From NCBI GenBank assembly GCA_020438295.1, contig JAGQUV010000001.1, positions 1 to 64,000 on the forward strand: a DNA stretch of 64,000 nucleotides, given 5' to 3'. A program made the translations under genes and the position numbers. Origin of the DNA: Solirubrobacterales bacterium. GTDB taxonomy: Bacteria; Actinomycetota; Thermoleophilia; Solirubrobacterales; 70-9. Numbering within the stretch: the stretch's first letter is position 1; each line of letters starts with the position of its first letter. Positions 41,837 to 52,300 of the stretch are shown here, piece by piece. Below the pieces are notes generated by a model. The model was not told where the DNA came from. It searched no databases and saw nothing but the letters and a program-made list of their open reading frames with translations.

Positions 41837-44800
41837 TTGAACTTGAAACGTATTCCGGGATTCGTACTAGTCGTCGCGGTGGCGCTCGCGGCCGCTGCCG
41901 GTACGGCAACGGCCGACCCGGCCCCCGAGCTGCCGGCAGGCCCGGTCCTCCCCCAGGCCGAGTGGCCCAACGATCCCGGCTTCGCTGCCTGCGAGCTCCA
42001 GGACCCGGTTTCCGGCTGCACCAACCACGAACAGTGGAACCTGTACGGCCCGATGGACGGCCTCTGCAAGGCGCCGGGCGGCGTCACGTTCGACCAGCCC
42101 CGGCCGGACGGCGGCCTGCCCTGCTGGGCCCGCAACGCGACCGACCCGGAAGGCTCGTCCGGCATCAACATGACCGGTGCCTGGGCACAGGGCAACCTGG
42201 GACGGGACGAGATGCTGATCGCCTACATAGAGGGCGGCGTCAACTACAGCCAGAACTCGATCAAGGACGGCCTCAACTCGATCTACATCAACCCCGGCGA
42301 GCTGCCCTATCCGCAGGGATGGGACGGGAACGACCTCGGCCGGCACGACTTCGACGGCAACGGCCGGTTCGACATCCGCGACTACGCCCGGGACCCTCGG
42401 GTGAACCCGAAATGCCAGGGTGGCTCGCCCCAGTTCTCGACCGAAGAGGAGGGAACCGTCCGGGGCTGCGTCAGCAACGGGCGGCACGAGTACCTGCACG
42501 AGGTGAACATCGGCGGGTCGCGTACCCCTTACCTGTCACCGGAGGACCTGATCGCGGTGTTCGGCCACTGCCGGATCGAGAACTCGCGGGTCAGCTCCTG
42601 CCCGGCCGGCGGCCGGATCGACAACGACGGCAACGGCTACCCGAACGACGTTTCCGGCTGGAACACCTATCGCAACAACAACGACCCCCAGACCGAGGAC
42701 CCGGGGTACGGCCACGCATCCAGCCTGATCAGCCTGATCGGCGCCGAGGCCGACAACAACTACGGGGACGTCGGGGTCTGCCGCGAATGCCGGGTACTGC
42801 CGGTCAAGGCCAACGCCGAGGCGGTAGGCAAGACCGACAACTGGACTCCCGCCCTGACCTATGCGGTCGACGCCGGTGCCCGGGTGGTCTCGTCGGTGGT
42901 CGTCTCGTACAGCTACTCGAGCGCCGCGGCCGAAGCGGTCGAGTATGCGGTCGACAACGACGTGCTGCTCTCGTTCGACTCGAACGACTTCGACTCGATG
43001 GACCACACCGACGGTCACCTCTATGAGCAGGTATTCCCAGGTAACTCGGTGATCGCCAACGTCGACGGCAGCAACGTCCGCAGCTTCAGGGCCCGCTCGA
43101 ACGTGACCAGCTACGGGACCCACTCGGTTTTCTCAGGGGGCGAGAAGACCACCTCGGGATCGACCCCGTTCCAGGCCGCCTACCTGGGCATGGTGCAGTC
43201 GGCGGCAATGGACGCGGTCGACGCCGGGAAGTACCGGCGGACCCTCACCCCGAACGAGGTCAAGCAGGTCCTGATCAACACGGCCAGCCCGGTTGTCACC
43301 CAGGTCGATCACCCGACCGTGCCCAACCAGTGGCCGGGCAACCCCGACTCGAAGACCGACGCCACCCACAGCAACTGGTCGACCCAGTACGGGTACGGCC
43401 GCCCCAACATCGGCAAGGCGACCAGGTTGATCCTGGACGGCAGGGTGCCGCCGAGCGCGGTGATCGAGTCTCCCGAGTGGTACCGCTACGTCGACCCGTC
43501 CGACGGCGGCGAGATCCAGGTCAAGGGCTCGGTCGCACCGTCGGCCTGGGGCTCCCAGGGGATCGACTGGACCCTCGAGTGGGCGCTCGGTGCCGATCCC
43601 GCCGATTCCGATTTCAGGACGATCTCGACCGGCAAAGCCGGCAAGGCCGGAGTGTTGGGAACCCTCGACCTGAGCCGGATCCCGGCCCAGTATGCGGCCA
43701 AGGACCCGGCCGACCCGCTGCCGCCCGAAGGCCCCGAGCAGTACACGGTCACGCTCCGGCTCCGGGCCAGGGACGGGAACGGTCTCAAGGGCGAGGACAG
43801 GCGCTCGATCGGTACCCGGACCGATCCCCAGCTGGCCGACGGCTACCCGAAACCGATCGGCACCGAGATCAGTGCCGCGCCGTCGTGGGTCGACCTGACC
43901 GGGAAGCGCCGGCTCGAGCTGATCTACGGCACCTACGACGGCACGGTCAATGCGCTCGACCCGGCCGGCAAGCAGATCGACGGCTTCCCGGTGAAGACCC
44001 GTCAGCTTCGGTACGTCGATCCCGACTCCGCCCAGAACTTCGATTCGAAGGCCTACCAGAGCGTGCGGGCCCTGCGGGAGGCCCGCGACCCGGTCAGCGG
44101 CATCGCGGTCGGGGACCTCCGCGGCAACGGCAGCCAGGTCATAGTCGCTTCTACCGCCAGCGGCTGGGTCTATGCCTGGAACGGTTCCGGCAAGCTGCTC
44201 CAGGGCTTCCCGGCCCGGCCCGACGACTCGTACGCGACCCTGCCGGTACCGACCCCGATGGAATCCGAAGACGGCGCCCGAAGCCCGGTGCGTGGCAACT
44301 GGTCGGCGCCGGCACTCGGCAATCTGACCGGCGACGGGAAGTTGAGCATCCTGATGTCGTCGTTCGATGGCCAGGTCTACGCCTTCCGTCCCGACGGCAA
44401 GCCGGTCCCCGGCTGGCCGGTCCGGGTGACCCTGCCGGATTCGGTCCGCGAGACGATCCCGCCGGACAAGCTGATCCGGGACCCCAAGCTGATGGTCACC
44501 CCGGCGGTCGGAGACCTGCTGGGGACCGGGACAGACCAGGTCTTCGTCCCCGGGTTCGAGTGCGACGAACAGTCCAACCATACATTCGCCTACGGGATCC
44601 ACTCGGACGGCAACAACCACTCCGGCGGACCGTTCATGACCGGCTGGCCGGCGCCGATGACCAGCACCGGCGGCTGCTATTCCGAGTCGATCGACTTCGT
44701 CCAGGGCGGAGCGAATTCGCCGTCGATCGCCGACTTCGACGGGTCCGGCCGGCTCCAGCTGGGGATCACCCCGGTTGCCGGGTTCCCGGTTGTGCTGAAC

Positions 44801-45886
44801 GCGGACGGTTCGACCGAGAAGGTGCTCGCCGGGAGCTGCCTCACGCCAACCTGTGCCGGGATCCCCCCCTACTACGGAGCCGATCCGTTCACGGTCGGGG
44901 TCACCAGCCAGGCGGCGCTTGGGGATCTGAGCGGAGACGGCGCGCCCGACTACATGCAGGCGGTCACCGGTGCGATCACGATCAGCTCGGCCCTGGGAAC
45001 CGCGGGCAGAGCGGCCCTGATCCACACCTTCGACCAGGCCTGGGATGTTCGCGACGGAAAGGCCTTGCCGGCCTTCCCGGTCGACCAGGACGGCTTCCCG
45101 TTCTTCACCTCCCCCCTGGTCGCCAGCCTGAGCGACGGCGGCAGCCAGTCGATGATCGCCGCGAACGATTCATACTGGATCCACGCCAGGGACGCCAACG
45201 GCGAAGAGGCGCCCGGCTTTCCCAAGTGGACCGGCCAGTGGACCTCGTTCGGCGGAACGATAGGCGACCCCGGGCTGGACGGCCGGCAGCGACTCGCGTT
45301 CGGCACCCGCGAGGGCTACCTGTTCGTCTGGGAGGTCGGGGGCGACCCCGCTGACAACGATCAGTGGTGGAGCTTCCGCCACGACGAGCACAACTCGGGC
45401 CGCTACGGCAACGACACCCGCCCCCCGGCCGGGATCAAGGCCGCGATCAACCGCAAGCGGAAGAAGGCGAAGCTGACCTGGCGGGCCCCCGGCGACAACG
45501 GGGTCAGCAACGGAAAGGCGGTCGGCTACCAGATCTACCGCTCGAAGAAGCCGATCAAGCTGAACAAGTTGGACCGGACGTCCAGGGTCAAGGCGCCCAG
45601 ACCGGCCGAGCCGGCCAGGAAGCAGTCGATCCGGCTCAAGGTGGCAAAGAAGCGCAAGCTGTACGTCGCCTTCCGGTCACGGGATGCGGCCGGCAACTGG
45701 TCGTCGCTGACCAGGGTGAAGGTGCCGAAGTTCCGAAAGTCGGTCAAACAGAAGATCAGGCAGTGCAAGAAGGCCTACAACAAGAAGCGGAAACGCCACC
45801 GAGGCAACCACAGGGCCCTGAAGCGGGACAGGAAGCAGAAGAAGAAGTGCATCCGGAAAGCCCGGAAGTCCGGTAAGAAGAGCTAG
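41837..45886 (+). CDS. Large secreted subtilase-like (S8) protein with FG-GAP/VCBS-type propeller and basic tail
   Basis: 1349 residues with a signal peptide (1-27). About 105-540 is an S8 fold: AYIEGG at 129-134 in the Asp motif position (Glu132 instead of Asp), DNDGNGYPNDVSGWN before GYGHASSL (His293), FDSNDF (oxyanion Asn383) and SGSTPFQAA (Ser442). A linker with Cys-poor beta-sandwich features follows, then propeller repeats at about 670-1170 with GDLRGNGSQVIVA, GNLTGDGKLSILM and GDLLGTGTDQVFV blades. Residues 1195-1300 resemble an Fn3 domain, and the last 75 residues are mostly Lys/Arg. Extra Ca-type loops (DFDGNGRFDIRD, 171-182). TTG start at 41837 or 41843. It may be an active protease with an altered triad or a binding protein. 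Confidence 0.8.
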   Translation: MNLKRIPGFVLVVAVALAAAAGTATADPAPELPAGPVLPQAEWPNDPGFAACELQDPVSGCTNHEQWNLYGPMDGLCKAPGGVTFDQPRPDGGLPCWARNATDPEGSSGINMTGAWAQGNLGRDEMLIAYIEGGVNYSQNSIKDGLNSIYINPGELPYPQGWDGNDLGRHDFDGNGRFDIRDYARDPRVNPKCQGGSPQFSTEEEGTVRGCVSNGRHEYLHEVNIGGSRTPYLSPEDLIAVFGHCRIENSRVSSCPAGGRIDNDGNGYPNDVSGWNTYRNNNDPQTEDPGYGHASSLISLIGAEADNNYGDVGVCRECRVLPVKANAEAVGKTDNWTPALTYAVDAGARVVSSVVVSYSYSSAAAEAVEYAVDNDVLLSFDSNDFDSMDHTDGHLYEQVFPGNSVIANVDGSNVRSFRARSNVTSYGTHSVFSGGEKTTSGSTPFQAAYLGMVQSAAMDAVDAGKYRRTLTPNEVKQVLINTASPVVTQVDHPTVPNQWPGNPDSKTDATHSNWSTQYGYGRPNIGKATRLILDGRVPPSAVIESPEWYRYVDPSDGGEIQVKGSVAPSAWGSQGIDWTLEWALGADPADSDFRTISTGKAGKAGVLGTLDLSRIPAQYAAKDPADPLPPEGPEQYTVTLRLRARDGNGLKGEDRRSIGTRTDPQLADGYPKPIGTEISAAPSWVDLTGKRRLELIYGTYDGTVNALDPAGKQIDGFPVKTRQLRYVDPDSAQNFDSKAYQSVRALREARDPVSGIAVGDLRGNGSQVIVASTASGWVYAWNGSGKLLQGFPARPDDSYATLPVPTPMESEDGARSPVRGNWSAPALGNLTGDGKLSILMSSFDGQVYAFRPDGKPVPGWPVRVTLPDSVRETIPPDKLIRDPKLMVTPAVGDLLGTGTDQVFVPGFECDEQSNHTFAYGIHSDGNNHSGGPFMTGWPAPMTSTGGCYSESIDFVQGGANSPSIADFDGSGRLQLGITPVAGFPVVLNADGSTEKVLAGSCLTPTCAGIPPYYGADPFTVGVTSQAALGDLSGDGAPDYMQAVTGAITISSALGTAGRAALIHTFDQAWDVRDGKALPAFPVDQDGFPFFTSPLVASLSDGGSQSMIAANDSYWIHARDANGEEAPGFPKWTGQWTSFGGTIGDPGLDGRQRLAFGTREGYLFVWEVGGDPADNDQWWSFRHDEHNSGRYGNDTRPPAGIKAAINRKRKKAKLTWRAPGDNGVSNGKAVGYQIYRSKKPIKLNKLDRTSRVKAPRPAEPARKQSIRLKVAKKRKLYVAFRSRDAAGNWSSLTRVKVPKFRKSVKQKIRQCKKAYNKKRKRHRGNHRALKRDRKQKKKCIRKARKSGKKS

Positions 45887-45887
45887 G

Positions 45888-46637
45888 TCAGACGCGGCCG
45901 GCCTCGAGCAGTCGGCGCAGGAACTGACGGGTTTCGGGTTGCTGGGGGTCGTCGAGGACCCGGTCCGGGGTGTCCCGCTCGACGATCCTCCCCTGGTCCA
46001 GGAAAGCGACCGTATCGGCAACCTCGCGGGCAAAGCTCATCTCGTGGGTGGCGATGATCATCGTCACGCCCTCCTGTTTCAGGTCGCGGACGACCTCGAG
46101 GACCTCCCCGACCAGTTCCGGGTCGAGCGCACTCGTCACCTCGTCCAGCAACAGGGCACGGGGACGGCCGGCGAACGCCCGGGCGAGTGCCACCCGCTGC
46201 TGCTGGCCCCCTGACAGCTGGTCGGGCCGGTCGTCCTCACGCCCGGCCAGCCCGAACCGCTGGAGCAGGTCCCGGCCCCGCTCGCCGGCCTCGGGCCGGC
46301 CGACCTTCTGGGCCCGGACCGCGCCGAGGACCACGTTCTCGAGCGCCGTCATGTGGGGAAACAGGTTGAAGGCCTGGAACACGAAACCGAGCCGGCGGCG
46401 TACCGCGACCGGATCGACCGACGGGTCGGTGATCACCTCGCCGTCGAGGAAGATGTCGCCGTCATCGATCTCGACCAGCAGGTCGATGCAGCGCAGCAGG
46501 GTCGACTTGCCCGAGCCCGAGGCCCCGATCAGGGCGACCGCTTGATGCTCGTCGACCGCGAGGTCTATCCCGTCCAGAACCGGCCGGTCGCCGAACGACT
46601 TGGTCACCCCGGTGATCTCCAGGACCGGTGCACTCAT
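45888..46637 (-). CDS. Polar amino acid ABC importer ATP-binding protein (GlnQ-like)
   Basis: 249 residues. Walker A GASGSGKST near 37, Q-loop FQAFNLFPHMTALENV, signature [14 protein letters not shown], Walker B ALLLDEVTSALDPE and H-loop ATHEMSFAREV: the typical GlnQ/HisP sequence. Pairs with the permease (ATGA overlap) and the binding lipoprotein upstream. The stop lies two bases from the stop of the convergent subtilase gene, so the two transcripts run into each other. Confidence 0.93.
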   Translation of the reverse strand: MSAPVLEITGVTKSFGDRPVLDGIDLAVDEHQAVALIGASGSGKSTLLRCIDLLVEIDDGDIFLDGEVITDPSVDPVAVRRRLGFVFQAFNLFPHMTALENVVLGAVRAQKVGRPEAGERGRDLLQRFGLAGREDDRPDQLSGGQQQRVALARAFAGRPRALLLDEVTSALDPELVGEVLEVVRDLKQEGVTMIIATHEMSFAREVADTVAFLDQGRIVERDTPDRVLDDPQQPETRQFLRRLLEAGRV

Positions 46638-47368
46638 GCGTTGACCTCGCCGCGGGCCGTTATGTGGTCGAGGACGCGAGCCATCGGGATGGTCACCGCC
46701 AGGTAGAGCAGGGCCGCTGCGATCAGCGGCGTGTAGTTGAAGGTCGACTGGGAATCGATCTGGGCGATCCGGAAAGCCTCCTGGATTCCGAGTACCGAAA
46801 CCAGGGCAACGTCTTTCTGCAGCGAGATGAAGTCATTCAGCAGCGGTGGCCGGACCCGTCTGATCGCCTGGGGCAGGACCACGAAGCGCAGTGCCTGTAG
46901 CGGGGTCAGACCGGTCGCCAGCGCGGCGTCCGTCTGGGCCTGGTGGACCGAGGCGATGCCGGCCCGGTAGACCTCGGCCACGTAAGCACTGTAAGCCAGC
47001 GAAAGGGCGAAGCAGGCCAGGATGATCGGGTCGGTCGGTACCCCGGCCAGCTGCAGGGCCGGGATCCCGAAGCCGAACAGGTAGACCAGCAGGATCACCG
47101 GCACCCCCCTGAAGAGGTCGCAGTAGACCGCCGCCAGCAAGCGGATCGGGAACAGCGCCGGCAGCCGGCTGGTCCGGATCAGCGCGATGACCAGGCCGAG
47201 GATCAGCACGATCACCTCGACCGCGAGAAACATCTTCACGTCCAGCCAGAATCCGTCGAGTATGTCGGGGAACGAGGTGCGGAAGGCCTGGGCGGAAAAG
47301 AAGGTCTCCTTGACGTCGGGCCAGCCCGTACTGGTGAAGATCAGGGCGGCCAGCCCGCCGATAACCAC
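46634..47368 (-). CDS. Polar amino acid ABC importer permease (HisM/GlnP type), N-terminus uncertain
   Basis: 244 residues from GTG 47368, with the HisM/GlnP-family helices and the loop DAALATGLTPLQALRFVVLPQAIRR that contacts the ATPase. The frame stays open upstream for another 43 codons, 47497 to 47369, encoding a strongly basic stretch (RRAARERARRAKSRR) just before helix 1, until it meets the TAG stop of the binding-protein gene, which is in the same frame. No ATG, GTG or TTG occurs in those 43 codons. Starting at GTG 47368 cuts into the first helix, so the real N-terminus may lie upstream. Confidence 0.85.
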   Translation of the reverse strand: MVIGGLAALIFTSTGWPDVKETFFSAQAFRTSFPDILDGFWLDVKMFLAVEVIVLILGLVIALIRTSRLPALFPIRLLAAVYCDLFRGVPVILLVYLFGFGIPALQLAGVPTDPIILACFALSLAYSAYVAEVYRAGIASVHQAQTDAALATGLTPLQALRFVVLPQAIRRVRPPLLNDFISLQKDVALVSVLGIQEAFRIAQIDSQSTFNYTPLIAAALLYLAVTIPMARVLDHITARGEVNA

Positions 47369-47497
47369 GACCGACGAGAGCGCGGCGATCGCCTGGCCAC
47401 GCCGCGACTTGGCCCGCCGGGCCCGCTCACGGGCGGCCCGGCGATCGCCCCTCTCGGCGACTGCGGATCCGGCAGAAGACGTTGCGATCGGCTCCGT

Positions 47498-48355
47498 CTA
47501 GTTGAGCTTGGGAGCGTTGGCCGCTTCGCTCATCCACCGGTCGGTGATCTGTTCAAGCGTGCCGTCCGCCTTCAGTTCGTCGATCGCCTGGCTGACGCAG
47601 GGCGTCATCTCGGAGCCCTTGGCCAGCAGGGCACCCCACTGGTCGCCGCCGGGCGCGTCGAACTGGCCGACCACACTGGAACCGGAGACGACCGCGTCGC
47701 GCAGATAGATCGCCTGGGGCAGGTCGACCACGATCGCGTCGACCTGGCCCTGTTTGAGTGCGCTGACCACGTCGTTCGAGTTGTCGAACACCTTCGGGGC
47801 AGTATCGGGCTGGATCTCGTCGTTGACCGCGTCGAGGCTGGTGGTCCCGATCTGAACGCCGATCACCGCGTCCTTGAGCTGATCGATGCTGGTGATCCCT
47901 TCCAGGTCGGAGCCCTTGCCGACCAGGACCCCCTGGCTCGCGGTGTAGTACGGAACCGAGAAGTCGACCACCTTCTCACGGGCCGGGGTGATCGAGATCT
48001 GGTTGAGGTCGAAGTCGAACTTCTTCGGACCCGGGGCGTACGAGGCGTTGAACGGCACCTTAGTCCACTCTACGCCCGACTTTTCGAAGCCCATCTGGTC
48101 GGCGATCGCGTAGGCGAGCGCTCCCTCGAAGCCCTTGCCGTTGGATGGATCGTTGTCTTCGAAGTACGGAGGGTAGGCCGGGCTGTCGGTGGCGATGGTC
48201 AGGTAGCCGTCCTTGTAGACCTGGAGATCGGCGTAGTCGCACTTGGTCTCCACCGCGGCCTGTTCGTCGCTGGACGAATCGTCGCTACTGCATCCGGCGA
48301 TCAGGGCCAGGGCGAACACACAGATCAGCAGCAGCACGAAGCGGTACCGGGACAC
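47498..48355 (-). CDS. Amino acid ABC importer substrate-binding lipoprotein (SBP_bac_3)
   Basis: 285 residues from GTG 48355 with GGAGGA six to seven bases upstream. Lipobox LIAGC with Cys22, Ser/Asp linker, then the family-3 binding fold: LTIATDSPAYPPYFE, GFEGALAYAIADQMG, ISITPAREKVVDFSVPYY and IGVQIGTTSLDAV. The TDxxxxPxxF and PAREK..DFS motifs bind the amino group and carboxylate of amino acids. Precedes the permease and ATPase genes in the same direction. Substrate probably a polar or charged amino acid. Confidence 0.93.
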   Translation of the reverse strand: MSRYRFVLLLICVFALALIAGCSSDDSSSDEQAAVETKCDYADLQVYKDGYLTIATDSPAYPPYFEDNDPSNGKGFEGALAYAIADQMGFEKSGVEWTKVPFNASYAPGPKKFDFDLNQISITPAREKVVDFSVPYYTASQGVLVGKGSDLEGITSIDQLKDAVIGVQIGTTSLDAVNDEIQPDTAPKVFDNSNDVVSALKQGQVDAIVVDLPQAIYLRDAVVSGSSVVGQFDAPGGDQWGALLAKGSEMTPCVSQAIDELKADGTLEQITDRWMSEAANAPKLN

Positions 48356-48445
48356 TTTTCTCCTCCGTTTGATGACGAGAGTACGGCAGAAGCCTACGCA
48401 AACCGTGGAATCCGTGTCTGGAGCCGCCGGTAGGGTGCGACCACG

Positions 48446-49291
48446 GTGGACAGCTTCGGCGAGGCAATCGAGTTCGGCCTGGCGGTCGCCCTCTTCACTT
48501 TCCTGATCCTGGTCTCGATCGGGCTGGTCACGCTGCGCTGGCGAAGGCACCGGAACCTGCCGCGGCCGGCCCGGATGAAACACCTGTGGCGATACCTGCT
48601 CGGACGGGCCGCGGTCGCGGCCGGGGTCGGCCTGGCCGCGCTCGCGATCCTGGGTGCGTTCTTGACCCTTAACACCTACCGGCCACAGACCGACACGACC
48701 CCGTCGATCCGGATCGACGGGCCGGCCGGCCGGACGACCGTACGACTCAACGTCGAGGACTGCTGGTCATCGGCCGACCTCCAGCTGCGGGTCGACCCGC
48801 CGCACGGTTCCGGTTCGGGGGCCCGTTCGGCCGGGCGGGCGGAGCTCTATTCCGACCAGGGCGGTATCCGCCCGATCGAGCTCGGCAGCAACGGAGTCGG
48901 CGAGCTCGAGCTGGACGACCCGAGCTCGAAGCGGGGACTGCTCTCCTGCTATATAGCGCTGCCCACCGTGGCCGGAGCCGACGGGCCGGTCCGGGTGGAG
49001 CTCCAGATGGCCGACTACATGCAGGTCGACACGGTCGAGTCGATCCCGGCCCCCGACGGCTATCGCAACGACAGCTGGATCTGGGACTGCCCCGCCGGCC
49101 GGAAGTGTCCGGCCCTGACCACGGCCGGCTTCGCGTTCGAAGACGGTGCGAAGCAGGTGATTGTGGTGGTGCTCGCCTCGATGATCGGGGCGATCATCGC
49201 GCTGATCATCGGTGAGGCCGTTTTCAAGCCGATCCGGAGGCGGCTCGACGGCGATGGCGGCGGGTCCGGCTCGAATGCTCCCCCGACCTGA
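48446..49291 (+). CDS. Unrecognised membrane protein with extracytoplasmic Cys-containing domain
   Basis: 281 residues. Transmembrane helices near 10-29, 53-74 and 236-259; residues about 78-232 lie outside and form a beta-rich domain with four cysteines (near 107, 170, 216 and 222), enough for two disulfides. The C-terminal tail is basic then Gly/Ser-rich. No known domain recognised. GTG start with a TAGGGT box at 48431-48436, ten bases upstream. Divergent from the amino acid importer genes; convergent with the GGDEF/EAL gene 36 bases away. Confidence 0.7.
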   Translation: MDSFGEAIEFGLAVALFTFLILVSIGLVTLRWRRHRNLPRPARMKHLWRYLLGRAAVAAGVGLAALAILGAFLTLNTYRPQTDTTPSIRIDGPAGRTTVRLNVEDCWSSADLQLRVDPPHGSGSGARSAGRAELYSDQGGIRPIELGSNGVGELELDDPSSKRGLLSCYIALPTVAGADGPVRVELQMADYMQVDTVESIPAPDGYRNDSWIWDCPAGRKCPALTTAGFAFEDGAKQVIVVVLASMIGAIIALIIGEAVFKPIRRRLDGDGGGSGSNAPPT

Positions 49292-49327
49292 GCCCGGACC
49301 GGTCAGGATGCCGGGTCCCGACCGGGA

Positions 49328-52300
49328 TCAGACCTCGGCCGGGCCGACGCCGAGCCGCGGGTCGAGAACGATCATCGCCAGCGGCTTGGGTGTGCCGAGA
49401 TAGTAGCCCTGGGCGAAGTCGACGCCGAACTGCCTGAGCAGCTCCAGCGAGTCGCCGTCCTCGACACCTTCGGCCACGGTCAGCTTGCCCATCGCGCGCG
49501 CCGCGTAGACCAACGACCTGACCAGCAGCCGGTTGTCCCGCTCGGTCGCGAGATCGTGGACGAACTCCCCGTCGATCTTCAGGTAGTCGCAGTCGATGTG
49601 CTTGAGGTTGTAGAACGACGCGAAACCGGTCCCGAAATCGTCGAGCGCCATGCTGCAGCCGAGCTGGCCGAGCTCTTCGGCCAGCTTCCGGGCGCCGGTC
49701 ATGTCGCTGATCGCGCCGGTCTCGGTTATCTCGAATACCAGGCTCCCCGGGTCCACCCGGTATCGGTCGAGTTCGGTGGCGATGAAGTCCGGCAGTCGCG
49801 GATCGCCGACCGACCGGCCCGACAGGTTGACGCTGAACTTGAGGTCGTCGCCGCCCAGGTCGAAACCGGCCAGCGACTTGATCGCGCTGCTTATCACCCA
49901 CTGATCGATGTCCTGGATCAGGTCGTGCCGCTCGGCGATCGGCAGGAAGGTGCCGGGCTGGACGATCGATTCATCGTCGTCACGCATTCTGATCAGCAGC
50001 TCGAAGAAGGCCGGGCCACTTCCTTCCAGGCTGACGATCGGCTGGGCGTAGAGCCGGAAGCCCCCTGATTCGAGCGCCCGCCCGATCCGGCTGTGCCAAT
50101 CGATCGACTTCGCCATGCCGGGGTCGCCGGTACGGTCGTACAGGCGCACGCAGTTCCTGCCCGAAGCCTTGGCGTCGTACATCGCGGTATCGGCCTCCAT
50201 CAGGATCTGTTCGGTCGACGCGTCTTCACCGGTCTGGGCGGTGGCAATCCCGATGCTCACCGTGAGCCGGACCGTGCGGTCGGCCACGCCGACCCTGACT
50301 TCGGCCGAGATCGCCTCGGCCAGGCCCTCGGCCAGCAGCCGGGCGGCTTCTCCGTCCAGCCCCGGAAGCAGCACCGCGAACTCGTCGCCACCGGGCCGGG
50401 CCAGGATCCCGGCCCCGTTGACGTGAGCCCTGAGCACTTCGGCGGCACGGACGATCAGCTGATCGCCGACCGTGTGTCCGAAGCTGTCATTGACGAACTT
50501 GAGGTTGTCAAGATCGAGGCTCAGCAGGGCGACCTGCGAATCGGCAGGGCCGGCCAGGGCCGAAGCCAGCTCCTCCCTGAATCGACGCCGGCCGAACAGC
50601 CCACTCAGGGCATCGTGATCGACCATGTGCTGAAGACGCTGGTGGAACTGGTGCCGCTCGGTTATGTCCTCGACCATGTAGAGGGCCCGCGGATCGTCTC
50701 CGGCGACCTCGCTGAGGCGGGCCACGGTGAGGTCGACCCAGACCACGTCGCCATCCTTCCTGATATTGCGCTTCTCGAGGCTGTACCGGTCGATTTCGCC
50801 TTTGAACAGCGACCTGACCAGCCGCCGGTCCTCTTCCAGGTCATCCGCGTGGGTGATCTCGGTGAACGGGATGCCTTCGAGCTCGCCGGCGGTGTACCCG
50901 GTGATCCTCTCGTAGGCGGAGTTGACCCGCTCGAAAGTCCCGTCGGGCCTGACCAGGCAGATCCCGATCGGGCTCTGCTCGAAGACCTGTCGGAACCGGT
51001 CGAGCGCCCGGGCCCCCGCCTCCTTTGCCCGGTGCTCGGCCGTGATGTCACCGACCACAATGATGCGGACCGGGCCGTGCTCGGGGTGGTCCGCCACCGA
51101 GACCTTGCTCCGCGCCCAGATCGTCGCTCCGTCCCGGCCGACCGAGCGTCCCTCGAATGCGACCTGCCCGGTTCTCTTGAGCTCCCTTTCGAGCCTGACC
51201 CACTCCGCCTTTTCTTCGGGGTCGAGGTCTGCCGGGTACAGGCATGAGACGTGGCGCCCGATCAGCTCGCCGGGGCCATAGCCGTACATCAGATCGAACT
51301 GGGGGTTGGTCAGGATGATCTCCTGGTCTTCGTCCCGCAGCATCGCCACGCCGTCGCTCATCGAGCTGAGGACGGCCGCCCGTTCGGCCCGGCCGGCCTC
51401 GGCGATCTGCCATGCCCGGTAGAACCGCTGGAGCCTGCGCGAAGTCCCGGTAACGACCAGCAGCAGCAGACCGAGCATCACGATGTCGCCCAGGCCCTCG
51501 GCCAGCCGGTCCCCGACCAGGGGCTCGCACAGCGACGAGGTCGAGATCAGGACCGGCAGCAGCATCACGGTCGGGACCAGGAAGCGGGCCATGGCCGGGC
51601 CGGGTCCGGTCGCGAGCATGAATCCGGCGATCCCGCGATCCGGCCGCAGGAAGAAGTAGCCGAGGTACGCGGCGACCGTGACCAGCATGATCGTCAGGCT
51701 GAAAGCGGGGTCCATCCGCCCGATGCCCAGGTCCACCTGATAGCCGAAGGCCAGCAGCCCGACCATCAACGCGCCCGCGATCAGCGGGTTGAGGAAGTCG
51801 TTCCAGCGGTACCGCGGCCCGCCCGCATCGATCATCAGCACCCCGACCGAGAGCAGAAGGATCATCACGACCGGACCCGATATCGGCTGCTGCCAGGCCC
51901 CGTCCGCCGCCCAGTCGAACAGCAGGCGGTCGCTGACCTCGTTGACGAGGAGGACCGTGGCCCCGGCGATGGCGGCCAGGACCACGAGCTTGGCGGCCCG
52001 CCGGTGACGTGCCCGTCCGTTCGCACCGGAGCGCGAAAGGACTATCGCCGCCCCGAGCAGGCCGATCAGGATGGCCGTCCAGCCGGTGATCGGGGGGAGT
52101 TCGAAGTAGGCGCCCTGAAGCGGCTCCGACCCGGTCGCCCAGCCGAGGCCCACGGAGACCGCGCAGAGCAGGGCCAGGCCCCCTCCCAGAACGGGCGCGT
52201 GGGACGCCGACCCGAGCCAGAGCCGGCGGAAACTACCGGCGTTCGCCTCATCCCAGGCGTCAGCCGGAATCGGAAGGTCGGCCGTGGCGTCCGGAGTTCC

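Noticed and set aside
41832-41840. Two-codon ORF ATG GAT TGA overlapping the subtilase start
   Set aside because: A minimal ORF could affect initiation, but nothing more supports it than chance.
43133-45025. 630-codon minus-strand open frame
   Set aside because: Runs antisense through the secreted subtilase-like gene, compositionally typical of shadow frames in GC-rich DNA.
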